DNA of 64,000 bases. Source: Pelagihabitans sp947500445. Its GTDB lineage: Bacteria > Bacteroidota > Bacteroidia > Flavobacteriales > Flavobacteriaceae. Position 1 is the stretch's first letter. Each line of letters starts with the position of its first letter. This document shows positions 52,271 through 61,024 of the stretch, in pieces. The stretch spans positions 25,062-89,061 of the forward strand of contig NZ_JBNGOP010000022.1 of the NCBI RefSeq assembly GCF_050589625.1. The letters are read 5' to 3'. Below the pieces are notes generated by a model. The model made no database searches, had not been told where the DNA came from, and worked only from the letters and a program-made list of their open reading frames with translations. Position numbers and translations under genes: made by a program.

Positions 52271-53998
52271 ATGAAACTACCCATTAGTACTCTCTATAGC
52301 GGTCTCGTCATGATGCTCTTAGGTGCCTGTTGTATCGGTTGTTTGCCAAAAGTTTCCGAGTACCCCTTTCGTTCTGATACGGAACTTAAAAGAGGTGCCC
52401 AGGAATTGTCCGATAATTTGGAGGAGTATATCAGAAAATGGGCAAGGGGGGAAGTACCCGCCGAACTGCCGGACAACATATTGCCCAAAGGATATGACAC
52501 CGAACGTTTTAAAAACGTTCGCCTTGTTCCATACGGGGAAATCGACCCGGAAACACAATGGGTCTCCAGAAAGGCACATGATATCGATTTCAATAGACTA
52601 TACGGTAGTTTTCCCGATCCGCACTGTACCTATTTATTGGCTCCCATCATATATGCACCATTTGGGGCGAAGATGGTCATTGAAGGGGAGTTTCCATATT
52701 GTCGCTTCTTCAATATTCAAACATCGCCGCCATTTGATGGAAAAGGATACCGTTACGACAAGTTTGCGGGAAATGGGGAAGTGGCCATTGTGGATAGCGA
52801 TATGGTTCCCAAACCGGGGCACGTAAATCCCTTTACGCCCAACGGGGACCGAATGGCAAAAAACCGTTCCTATGAAGTAACCTATATGATGGCCATGGGA
52901 AATGCCAGTGCCTTGGACCCTTCGCATACCCCGCCCTATCGGGGCGATGGCCATATGCGGTATGGCAGTGCGATTCAGGTACAGGGGCCATGGGGAGAAG
53001 ATTCCAAAAGTGGCCATGGGAGGGGCATTTGGGACTTCGGGGATGTTTGGGTGCGGTATTACGGTATAGACCACGATAAGTTCCCCTCGGGGGGCGTGGC
53101 ATTGCCCAAGATGTACTTCCAACTCAAAACGGGCGAACGATTTACTGTCATTGCCGACTATGAAGGATTCATTGAGGCCTCCGAAAAGACCATGGCCAAT
53201 AGAAGTATTGGAAACAATGATCCTGCCGCCTATAACGGAAAGGACGTCGGTTGGGACAAACAGTTCGGTATTTTTCTTCAAATTGCGACCGGTGGGGCAA
53301 GGGCATTGTACAAGGATACCGAAGCGGATAAGGAATACGTGCGCAACCTGCACAAGGGCATCACCGGCCGAGGAGCTGATATGATCGCTCCCGCCAGTTT
53401 GGAACCACACGCTACAGGTTGCAACTACCATGGATATCTTACCAATGGCATGAGTATTAAAAAAGGGAACGTTTATGCGATTTCGGGGAAGATGCCGACC
53501 TTTCCGGATACCCGCGATGGGGCGGGCCAACTCCAACCTGCACAATGCCGCTACTGGAGCTTGACGAGTTATGATGCAAGTTTCCCCTTTTCAAAAGTTG
53601 TCGGTCTTGAAAACACTTCTATTATGGATGATGAGGTGGTTCTTGACGATGACAGAAACTACATTATCGTGTATTCCCGGCCGGAAGACCGTCCCAAAAA
53701 CGCTGTTCCCGAAAATGGGGTAACCTGGGTCGACTATGGAAATACCTGTACCCAGGCCTTTACGCTGCGATGGGTTTCCGTGGGACCGGAATGGAGCTTC
53801 GACAAAACGCCCGACGAACTGCATTTGCCTTGGAAAAAAACGACTTGGAGCGGAAGCGATTTCGATAGGAACATCATCGGTAGGAATGACCGAAACGGGT
53901 TTTTGGGAGCGTACCATCCCGTTCGGCATTATATGAGTAAAAAAACATTTGAAGATTTGGGAAACCTGACCCAAACGGCTTTGCCCGATTGGAGGTAA
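52271..53998 (+). CDS. Large secreted lipoprotein-like protein, unknown family
   Basis: 575 residues from ATG 52271 (an ATG at 52247 would add 8 residues). The signal ends with LLGACCIGC, with Cys in lipobox position. The mature protein has no motif I know with certainty: EYIRKWARGEVPAELPDNILP, FPDPHCTYLLAPIIYAPFGA, FSGSVAL-like beta segments, CNYHGYLTNGMS and WVSVGPEWSFDKTPDELHLP. Weak similarity of arrangement to DUF1254/DUF1214-type proteins. Its last codons run into a 13-base palindrome (ggaggtaacctcc) at the junction with the broken beta-helix gene. Confidence 0.72.
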   Translation: MKLPISTLYSGLVMMLLGACCIGCLPKVSEYPFRSDTELKRGAQELSDNLEEYIRKWARGEVPAELPDNILPKGYDTERFKNVRLVPYGEIDPETQWVSRKAHDIDFNRLYGSFPDPHCTYLLAPIIYAPFGAKMVIEGEFPYCRFFNIQTSPPFDGKGYRYDKFAGNGEVAIVDSDMVPKPGHVNPFTPNGDRMAKNRSYEVTYMMAMGNASALDPSHTPPYRGDGHMRYGSAIQVQGPWGEDSKSGHGRGIWDFGDVWVRYYGIDHDKFPSGGVALPKMYFQLKTGERFTVIADYEGFIEASEKTMANRSIGNNDPAAYNGKDVGWDKQFGIFLQIATGGARALYKDTEADKEYVRNLHKGITGRGADMIAPASLEPHATGCNYHGYLTNGMSIKKGNVYAISGKMPTFPDTRDGAGQLQPAQCRYWSLTSYDASFPFSKVVGLENTSIMDDEVVLDDDRNYIIVYSRPEDRPKNAVPENGVTWVDYGNTCTQAFTLRWVSVGPEWSFDKTPDELHLPWKKTTWSGSDFDRNIIGRNDRNGFLGAYHPVRHYMSKKTFEDLGNLTQTALPDWR

Positions 53999-54574
53999 CC
54001 TCCTCCAAAAAGAACATTTTTGATAACGCCGCCGTCATTGGTTTCAATGTAAATGCCCTTACTACCGGCCTCCCCTTGGTAATCTGGATTTTCAGGGCCT
54101 CTGGTATGCATAAAAAGAGAGGCCAACGACCCAGAAATGTTACAGACCGGTACAACAAAAACTGACCGCTGATTCCGCTCCGGTCAAGAAAAGAGGAAGT
54201 TCCTGCGCCGTTCCGTAGCTGCTATATAAAAACGGACGGTCCTGTACCGCCCCTGACTGCGGGGGAATACCGCCCTGAAAGACATCGCCCCTTTTAAAGA
54301 GTACCCAAGCCGCTTCGCCATCATCGACGTTCTCCATGGCCTGATCGATCGTTTTGAATGCTGCGATAGTGCCGGAGGGTGTCATTGGGTCGCTTCCGAT
54401 GACGGGAGAGGGAAAGGAGTATACCACGCCATTGTTGGTGCCATCGCTGTCGCTTACGTAAATAATCTTATCGGCCTTGTTGGGATCGAGTACGGTCCAG
54501 CCATTGGAAATTTGCTGTGCGTAGCTATACCATAGGAACAGTGCAAAAAATAGGGAGGGTATTTTTCGTTTCAT
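53999..54574 (-). pseudogene. Broken right-handed beta-helix protein gene
   Basis: The intact N-terminus (signal ending SYAQ, then IIYVSDSDGTNNGV, WVLFKRGDVFQGG, PFLYSSYGTAQELPLFLTGA) is that of secreted parallel beta-helix proteins, often polysaccharide lyases. After about residue 139 the frame hits a stop (54140). In the next frame the same theme goes on: NISGSLASLFMHTRGPENPD, GIYIETNDGGVIKNVLFGGG. It ends abruptly at the tail of the convergent 575-residue gene. So the gene is frameshifted and its 3' part is lost; full relatives are several hundred residues longer. Confidence 0.75.
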
Positions 54575-54812
54575 CAGGTAACATTCGGAGTCAATACGAT
54601 TATACCGGTATTAACGAAAAAAAGAGGGCTTCGGATGTTTGAAAATCGGATAAATGTTGATTTTTAAGGGGTTATAGGGGCGAAAAGCCAAAATAAAGTC
54701 AATTTTTCTAAAACGTTTTTTTTATCGATAGCCGTGGACTGCTATGAAATCGTTTTGATTTACTTTATGAAAAAGTTTAGAATAATTGCAGGGTATAACG
54801 AGTATCTTAGGT

Positions 54813-56165
54813 ATGGAATCCCGGTCAAAAATGAAATTCGAGACAGACGCACAAACGGTGAAGGATTTAAACCTTTTTTCCGAAAGGGACGAATGCATAT
54901 TTAACTGCTACAATTATACCAATACCTTCGGTGGTAAAGTATTGCTTCGAAAACAAATGAGCACGCCGAGCTCCGATTTTACCACAATCGACAACAGGGT
55001 GCGGGCGCTTGACTATTTAATGGATTTGACCCCGGAATTTGAAATCCTACAAAAGGACGTAGCCTATGTGGAACATTACCTAAGGCTGGATAAAAAACCA
55101 CTGCAAGATCATTTTATCGATGCCTTTAAGGACGCCCTAAAAAATAAAATTAAGGCTACCAATGATTATTACCTTATCGGAAAGGGAATCGATGCCATTT
55201 TAAAACTTTATCGCTACCTACGACAATCGTTCCTGTACCATGAGGCTTCTCGATTACCAAGTCTTTTGACCGGTATCAAAAGTAAATTGGACGCCTTATC
55301 GATTCCGCAGGAAGTACTTGTCATCCCCGAAAAAAAGACAAGGAGGCGGAGTGGCCGCTTTATCAATCGCCTGGATAATTTTTTTAGGGACCGTACTATT
55401 CTCGAATTGAAAGATTTTATGGAAGCCATTTACGAGTTGGATGTGTTATTCTCCCTTGTAAAGGCCATGCAGAAAAATGAGTTTTCACTGCCGGAATTTG
55501 AAAATGTTAGATCCGGAACTTTTTTATCCATAAAAGACCTCTATCATCCTTTGGTCGATAGCCCCGTAAAAAATAGTATCGAATTAAAGGAAGATGATAA
55601 CTGTTGTTTTTTGACCGGTCCGAACATGTCCGGGAAATCCACTTTTTTAAAGTCGATAGGGCTTTGTGTCTATCTTGCACACTTAGGATTTCCGGTGCCG
55701 GCAAAAAAAATACGGCTCACGCCTTTTCATGGATTGATTACCACCATAAATCTTTCCGATAATTTAAATCTAGGGTATAGCCATTACTATGGGGAAATAC
55801 AGCGGATGAAGTACGTGGCACTACGATTGGAAAAGTTACAACGTGTTATTGTGATCATCGATGAAATGTTTCGTGGTACCAATGTAACAGATGCCAGATA
55901 CGGTACCGCGGCGATATCGGCCGCCTTTACAAAGATAAAGGAGAGTAAGTTTTTTGTTTCGAGCCATATTGTGGAAGTGACCGGCGATTTGCAAGAAAGT
56001 AATCGTGGTATACAATACTGGCATCTTGGTATTGGTGACGAGAAGGATTTGGAAAGCTATGCCTATGCCTTACGAAAAGGTGTTGCGCACCGGAAACTTG
56101 GCAGGAAAATTTTGGAACAAGAAGGAATACTGGAAATTTTAAATCGGGTTTGCGATCGGGGTTGA
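54813..56165 (+). CDS. MutS-family ATPase lacking the mismatch-binding domain
   Basis: 450 residues from ATG 54813. The first 250 residues resemble MutS core/lever helices (NCYNYTNTFGGKVLLRKQM, IDNRVRALDYLMD). The C-terminal ATPase is complete: Walker A TGPNMSGKSTFLKSIG, Walker B VIVIIDEMFRGTN, and FFVSSHIVEVTGDL. Domain I (mismatch recognition) and the connector are missing, as in several Bacteroidota MutS-related proteins of unknown task. No endonuclease Smr domain follows. Cytoplasmic. Isolated between the broken beta-helix gene and a membrane AraC gene. Confidence 0.88.
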   Translation: MESRSKMKFETDAQTVKDLNLFSERDECIFNCYNYTNTFGGKVLLRKQMSTPSSDFTTIDNRVRALDYLMDLTPEFEILQKDVAYVEHYLRLDKKPLQDHFIDAFKDALKNKIKATNDYYLIGKGIDAILKLYRYLRQSFLYHEASRLPSLLTGIKSKLDALSIPQEVLVIPEKKTRRRSGRFINRLDNFFRDRTILELKDFMEAIYELDVLFSLVKAMQKNEFSLPEFENVRSGTFLSIKDLYHPLVDSPVKNSIELKEDDNCCFLTGPNMSGKSTFLKSIGLCVYLAHLGFPVPAKKIRLTPFHGLITTINLSDNLNLGYSHYYGEIQRMKYVALRLEKLQRVIVIIDEMFRGTNVTDARYGTAAISAAFTKIKESKFFVSSHIVEVTGDLQESNRGIQYWHLGIGDEKDLESYAYALRKGVAHRKLGRKILEQEGILEILNRVCDRG

Positions 56166-56296
56166 CCAATCTTCACTATATAAGACTTCAACGGGTCGGT
56201 CAGTAATAAAAGGAGGAAAGGCTATGGATTTACGTCATAGGAGAATCGTAAAGTTTCCGCCTTATTTTGCGAAATGGTCATGAATTTAGTGGTGAT

Positions 56297-56361
56297 CGCC
56301 ACATGTTGGACCAAAGTACCCTATTTGACCGTATCCGCTGCAGTAATCAACATATGTGGCG
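56297..56361. repeat. Inverted repeat in the gap before the AraC gene
   Basis: cgccacatgttg (56297-56308) and caacatatgtggcg (56348-56361) pair with a two-base bulge, enclosing 39 bases. The 291-base gap 56166-56456 has no gene. Confidence 0.45.
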
Positions 56362-56456
56362 TTAATTTACTATGATTATAGTGTAGATGGGGCTTTGTAC
56401 ACAGTCCGACGAATAGTCTATATTTAGGTATCGTTTTTGAAAACACGCTAAGGCCA

Positions 56457-57524
56457 ATGCTCATGGAATTTGCTAGACATGTACTTTTATGTTATGCACT
56501 GTTAAGTCTTTTGATTAGTGGGGGGTTGTTGTTCAATGCTCAAAATAGGACCTATCAATATCTTGGGGTATTCGTTTTGGTCTTTGCTTTTGAAACGTTG
56601 GACTTCTTATATGTTACCAGCCCCTTATTACAAGGGTATCCGGCGTTCTATATGCTATTGTATCCCATTTGCCTTTTGGCAGGTCCGGTGTTATGGTTTC
56701 ATTTATGGCTGTTCCGTTTTGGTCCCGAGCACCCGCTTAAAAACCAATGGTTTCATTTTATTCCGTTTATAGTGTTTACCGGATTTACGGTCTATTTGTT
56801 TCGTTATCATGGAACGGAGCGGTTGTCCTATGTAGCGTCCATTTACGAAACCATTGTAAAACCGTTGAATTACCTTAAAGCCATACATGTTTTCATATAT
56901 GCCGTTTTGATTTTAAGGTTCTATGAACGGCATAAACGGTATCTCCCGACCGAAAAAAAACAGTATTTTTTTATGATCATGTTGATCTATTTGACTACCG
57001 CGGTCTTGGTTACGGTCTTAACGGCGGTAATGGTAAATTATACTTACTTCATATATTACTTTTTGTCGACTGCCGTTTTAAGCTTGTTTGTGGGTTATGT
57101 GCTTTATTACAAACCTCACGTATTCGCCCGGCTGCGTAATAAATATGCCGGTTCCTATCTAGATCAAGAGACGATTCAACGAATTACAAATAAGATAAAT
57201 GTTTTTTTTGAAGAGCCTGGGAATATCCTTGATCCTCAGATATCATTGAACGATTTGAGTATCGGTATTGCAGAGAAAAAACATTGGATTTCGCAGGTGC
57301 TTTCCGCCGAAATGAAAACGAATTTCAACGATTTTGTGAATGAAAAACGGATTGGTCACGCAAAAAAAATATTGGAAAACCCAGAACATAAGAATCTGAA
57401 AATCCTCGCGGTTGCCTTGGAGTCCGGTTTTACGAACAAAAGTACCTTTTATCGTTCCTTTTTAAAATTTGCGGCGTGCAGCCCGAGTGCCTATCGCAAC
57501 AAAAAACAGGTTTCAAATAATTAG
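56457..57524 (+). CDS. Membrane-bound AraC-family regulator
   Basis: 355 residues. Residues 1-220 hold seven hydrophobic helices (for example VLLCYALLSLLISGGLLF, YPICLLAGPVLWFHLWLF, IYYFLSTAVLSLFVGYVLYY). The C-terminal 100 residues are an AraC DNA-binding domain (SLNDLSIGIAEKKHWISQVL, NLKILAVALESGFTNKSTFY, SPSAYRN). Such 7-helix AraC proteins are common in flavobacteria and probably sense a membrane or periplasmic signal. Target not known; the secreted SnoaL-like gene 72 bases downstream is one candidate. Confidence 0.88.
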   Translation: MLMEFARHVLLCYALLSLLISGGLLFNAQNRTYQYLGVFVLVFAFETLDFLYVTSPLLQGYPAFYMLLYPICLLAGPVLWFHLWLFRFGPEHPLKNQWFHFIPFIVFTGFTVYLFRYHGTERLSYVASIYETIVKPLNYLKAIHVFIYAVLILRFYERHKRYLPTEKKQYFFMIMLIYLTTAVLVTVLTAVMVNYTYFIYYFLSTAVLSLFVGYVLYYKPHVFARLRNKYAGSYLDQETIQRITNKINVFFEEPGNILDPQISLNDLSIGIAEKKHWISQVLSAEMKTNFNDFVNEKRIGHAKKILENPEHKNLKILAVALESGFTNKSTFYRSFLKFAACSPSAYRNKKQVSNN

Positions 57525-57596
57525 GTGCTACTTCTTTTTATTGAGACAGTGATCCTTTTTCCATAGACCTGCCTATTTTCGGAAAAACAAATAATT

Positions 57597-58067
57597 ATGA
57601 TGAAGGTATTTTACATTATCATTGCTTTTTTAATGACCTTTGGTTGTTTTGCCCAAGAAAATGAACATTCCAATTTTGACCCCAATTCCCTTAAACCACT
57701 TATTGTAGAAGCAAGTACTACTTTGGGGAAGGCTATTAAACAAAAGGATATTTCGTTGTTGGCCGGCCTATATGATGAAAAAGCGCATTACCTGCCCAAT
57801 GATGCCAATGCGATACATGGCCAAAAGGCCATCCTTCAATATTGGAAGGCCTCCTTCGATTTTATGACCGACCTTAACCTACATATGGAAACCTTGGAAG
57901 GTACAAGGGCATTGCTTTACGAAACAGGAACCGGTTCGGCCTATATCCGTTCCGAAGATGGAGAAATCGTAGCATTACCCTTTAAATATGTAAATGTTTG
58001 GAAACGGCAAATAGATGGGAGTTATCGTGTGGTCATCGATACCTTTAATCAACTTGCAACGGAGTAA
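57597..58067 (+). CDS. Secreted SnoaL/DUF4440-like protein
   Basis: 156 residues, signal ending CFAQE. NTF2-like fold: AIKQKDISLLAGLYDEKAHYLPNDA, IHGQKAILQYWKA and KYVNVWKRQIDGSYRVVIDTFN are the typical first helix, pocket loop and last strand of DUF4440 proteins. Usually a binding or small-molecule isomerase fold; actual role unknown. Confidence 0.85.
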   Translation: MMKVFYIIIAFLMTFGCFAQENEHSNFDPNSLKPLIVEASTTLGKAIKQKDISLLAGLYDEKAHYLPNDANAIHGQKAILQYWKASFDFMTDLNLHMETLEGTRALLYETGTGSAYIRSEDGEIVALPFKYVNVWKRQIDGSYRVVIDTFNQLATE

Positions 58068-58412
58068 GTGGTTGGCCCCTTGTTGTTTGTTGGTTGACTT
58101 TTGTTGCTACGGCTATTTGAGAGAAAAAATGCTCTTTTTAAGGCCAGTGCGAAAGTGTACGTCCCAAGAGCAAAAACGCCTTACATTTTTTATACGGTTA
58201 GCGGCACCTCGGTTACATAGCCTTGTTTTCCACCTAACGAGGTGAACTCATCTTTGCTAACATTTTTATTTTCGAACAAGTCAAAAAGTTATGGGTCGGT
58301 TCAAAAAAACGTTTGAAACTTGCAGTTCGTTCTAAAAGGGTACCACACTCCCAAAAACATGCTTTTGTAACACATCTGGTTTTTCCGGTCTAAAGGGTAA
58401 AAACAACAGAAG
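58068..58412. other. 345-base gap without a gene; one hairpin
   Basis: A hairpin cacctcggtta / taacgaggtg (58205-58215, 58235-58244) lies near the middle, without a T-run. No credible coding frame was found. Confidence 0.45.
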
Positions 58413-59063
58413 ATGAAAAAAGCGATAAGTATTTCCCTTGTCATAATTGTTATGGTGATTCTTGGATTAACCTATATGACGGCGCAGCAAGTACCCGAGC
58501 TAACGCCAATTGCGGCACATTCCGAATACGATAATACCCCTGACCGATATCTTACGGTAACCAGAATCAAAAAACCATGGATCGCTCCGAAAAACTACGT
58601 AGTGAAAAAGTTTATCGAAAGTATACCGGAATTTGAAAAGGTCGATGGCCTACTGTTCAAATCGTATGCTTTTACAGAAGATCACGGCCATTTTGGCGGT
58701 ATATATTTGTGGAAAGATGAAAACGCGGCAAAAAAATGGTTTAACAGCGCTTGGCATGAACGTATACGGCAAAAGTATGATCAAACCGGACAGATTACCT
58801 ACTACCGAGTAATCAATACGCGAACGCTCCGAAAAATAACAGAAACGAAAGGGAAATACTATACCGTTATTTCCGCGGCAAAAATAGTGTTCAATGATGC
58901 TCCTAAGGGATTGTTGCGTATTACAAATGCCTTGGACGCTTCGGGGAACAAGGTCCATATTACACTTTGGAAAAGTCAAAAATACGCCAGGGACTATTTT
59001 AGAAAATACGTCACCAATAATTTGTACTTTGTTACACCGGTATTGTTAAATAATCAAAACTGA
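58413..59063 (+). CDS. YdhR-like (dimeric alpha/beta barrel) membrane-anchored protein
   Basis: 216 residues. One N-terminal hydrophobic helix (ISISLVIIVMVILGLTYM) acts as signal or anchor. FEKVDGLLFKSYAFTEDHG, FGGIYLWKDENAAKKWFNS and AWHERIRQKY fit the YdhR-type mono-oxygenase-like fold, here in two related halves, the second with LLRITNALDASGNKVHITLW. The stop is 7 bases before the ECF sigma gene, so the two are likely expressed together. Confidence 0.75.
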   Translation: MKKAISISLVIIVMVILGLTYMTAQQVPELTPIAAHSEYDNTPDRYLTVTRIKKPWIAPKNYVVKKFIESIPEFEKVDGLLFKSYAFTEDHGHFGGIYLWKDENAAKKWFNSAWHERIRQKYDQTGQITYYRVINTRTLRKITETKGKYYTVISAAKIVFNDAPKGLLRITNALDASGNKVHITLWKSQKYARDYFRKYVTNNLYFVTPVLLNNQN

Positions 59064-59070
59064 CCCATCT

Positions 59071-59889
59071 ATGCGAACGGAACAAGACGATAGTTGTAAC
59101 GATGCCGTATTGGTGGAGCGCTCCATTAGCGGGGATAAGCGGTCATTAAATACCTTGCTTGGGCGATATCAGGACTATATTTACAACATTTCGCTACGCA
59201 TGTTTTTGGACCCGGAAGATGCAAAGGACGCTACCCAGGAAGTATTGATCAAGGTGTTGACCGGATTAAGGACTTTTCAAGGGAAAAGCCGTTTCAAAAC
59301 GTGGATATATCGGATAACGGTCAACCATTTTTTAAACGCTCCACAGCGAAAAATGGAAAAACGATTTGTGCGCGAAACGGAGCATTTGACGACTGTTTCG
59401 GCGCATACCGATTCCCCTAAAATTACCGAGGCGATTACGGAGGAGGTACGTGTTTTGTGCGCTACCGCAATGCTCATGTGCCTGAACAGGGAACAGCGTT
59501 TGGTTTATATTATCGGTGAAGTCTTTGGGGCCGACCACGCGCTAGGGACGGAACTCTTCCGGACCTCAAAAGGGAATTATAGGGTGAAGTTGCATCGGGC
59601 AAAAGCCGAGTTGCTCAACTATGTCTCCGGACGCTGTGGAATCATCGATCCCAGCAATCCCTGCCGATGCCCGAAAAAGGCAAAGGTACTTGTAAGCCAA
59701 GGGGTAGTGGATGGCAACAATCTTAAGTTCAATACCTCCTTTACCAAAAAAATAGGGGATGTAGTTGATCAAAAAAAGAATACCGTGAGCGACAAAATAC
59801 AGCTGGATTTAAAGGAAATGTTTCAATCCAGTCCGTTCCAGGTCAAAAAAGAGATCGATGGTATGCTAGAGCGTTTGCTGGAGCGTTAA
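59071..59889 (+). CDS. ECF-type RNA polymerase sigma factor with Cys-containing C-terminal extension
   Basis: 272 residues. Region 2 is clear (DAVLVERSISGDKRSLNTLL, DAKDATQEVLIKVLTGL, FKTWIYRITVNHFLN). Region 4 (LNREQRLVYIIGEVFGADHA, TSKGNYRVKLHRAKAELLNY) has the expected order. Behind it is a segment RCGIIDPSNPCRCPKKAK with three Cys that might bind zinc or act as a redox switch, then about 80 residues of helical tail. No anti-sigma gene follows; the YdhR-like gene 7 bases upstream is its operon partner. Confidence 0.88.
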   Translation: MRTEQDDSCNDAVLVERSISGDKRSLNTLLGRYQDYIYNISLRMFLDPEDAKDATQEVLIKVLTGLRTFQGKSRFKTWIYRITVNHFLNAPQRKMEKRFVRETEHLTTVSAHTDSPKITEAITEEVRVLCATAMLMCLNREQRLVYIIGEVFGADHALGTELFRTSKGNYRVKLHRAKAELLNYVSGRCGIIDPSNPCRCPKKAKVLVSQGVVDGNNLKFNTSFTKKIGDVVDQKKNTVSDKIQLDLKEMFQSSPFQVKKEIDGMLERLLER

Positions 59890-60053
59890 AAAAAAATCGA
59901 TGGCCTCGGTACCGGGCTCTAGTTACGACAATGGTTCGCTATCTTATCAGAATTGTATTTTTTAATCGCCCTCCGTTCCTAAATGAGATATAAGCGCTTC
60001 GTACACCTAAGGCCATTACGGTCGTTAGGAACTATTGCCATGGGTATTTTGGC

Positions 60054-60067
60054 ACCGAAATTTCGGT
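60054..60067. other. Perfect 14-base palindrome between convergent genes
   Basis: ACCGAAATTTCGGT, 14 bases before the porP-like stop. Could be part of a terminator or a binding site; no T-run of useful length. Confidence 0.3.
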
Positions 60068-60080
60068 TTCATGTTCAAGG

Positions 60081-61010
60081 CTAAAAGAATCTGGGGGTAA
60101 TTATGCTCTTGTACTTGGCCCTTAGCTCGTATCGCAAGAAAATTTCAAAAGAACCATTATTGAACGAGGTATTTCCCAATGCGGTCGTTTCCTTGTCGTA
60201 TGCCAGGCCCAACATGAACTGGTCCGATATCTGGAACCCCATTAGACCACTGATCGCGGCATCCCAACGATAAGCTGCGCCCAAGGTAAATTTTTGGTTC
60301 AGTAGAAAGTTTGCCGATACGTCCGCTTGCAGGGGCGCCCCGCTTACGGCCTTGAACAATAGGGCTGGTTTGAACCTGAGATCGGGATTCAGATCAAAAA
60401 CGTATCCCGTAATCAGGTACCAGTTGATCCGTTCCTCTGCAAGAAAGGAATTGCCTTCCCCAGTTTCGTCAAAATGTTGTGTTTCCAAAAAATTGGGAAC
60501 AGAAAGACCCGCATAAAATTTTTGGGTATGATAATATATTCCTGCCCCAAAATTCGGCGAAAACTTTCTGTCAATATTGGCCAGGTTCGATTCTACCCCG
60601 TAGTTTGCCAATTTGGAGAAATCAATATTCAAAAAATGACCTCCGGCCTTTAGACCAAAGGATAATTTTCCATTTTCCGAGGTGGGTACGGAATACGAAA
60701 AAGAGCCGTCCACATAGGTTTCCTGATTGGTTCCTTCACCGATTTCATCGTTCACTAGGGATAGTCCCAGGCCGATTCTCCGCGATACCGGAGCGTTGAG
60801 GTTCAACGTAAAGGTATTGGGGGCCCCTTCCAAGCCAATCCATTGGGTACGGTATAGGCCCGCAAGACTCAAAACGCCCCTAGAACCGGCATAGGCCGGA
60901 TTGACTACGATGGTATTATACATGTATTGCGTGTACTGGGCGTCTTGTTGCGCCATAACGGTATGAAAGACGCCCAGGGTAAGGATACCGTATATCAGTA
61001 TTCGTTTCAT
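60081..61010 (-). CDS. PorP/SprF-family type IX secretion membrane protein
   Basis: 309 residues with signal (VFHTVMAQQ) and the family start QDAQYTQYMYNTIVVNPAYAGSRG. Beta-barrel-like alternation to the end (GLGLSLVNDEIG, FGLKAGGHFLN, LGAAYRWDAAISGLMGFQIS). In Bacteroidota these outer-membrane proteins are usually encoded beside large secreted adhesins with gliding-motility C-terminal domains and help to attach or export them. That is the case here: the gene lies 14 bases after the adhesin stop. Confidence 0.93.
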   Translation of the reverse strand: MKRILIYGILTLGVFHTVMAQQDAQYTQYMYNTIVVNPAYAGSRGVLSLAGLYRTQWIGLEGAPNTFTLNLNAPVSRRIGLGLSLVNDEIGEGTNQETYVDGSFSYSVPTSENGKLSFGLKAGGHFLNIDFSKLANYGVESNLANIDRKFSPNFGAGIYYHTQKFYAGLSVPNFLETQHFDETGEGNSFLAEERINWYLITGYVFDLNPDLRFKPALLFKAVSGAPLQADVSANFLLNQKFTLGAAYRWDAAISGLMGFQISDQFMLGLAYDKETTALGNTSFNNGSFEIFLRYELRAKYKSIITPRFF

Positions 61011-61024
61011 TTGATTTTTGGTTT

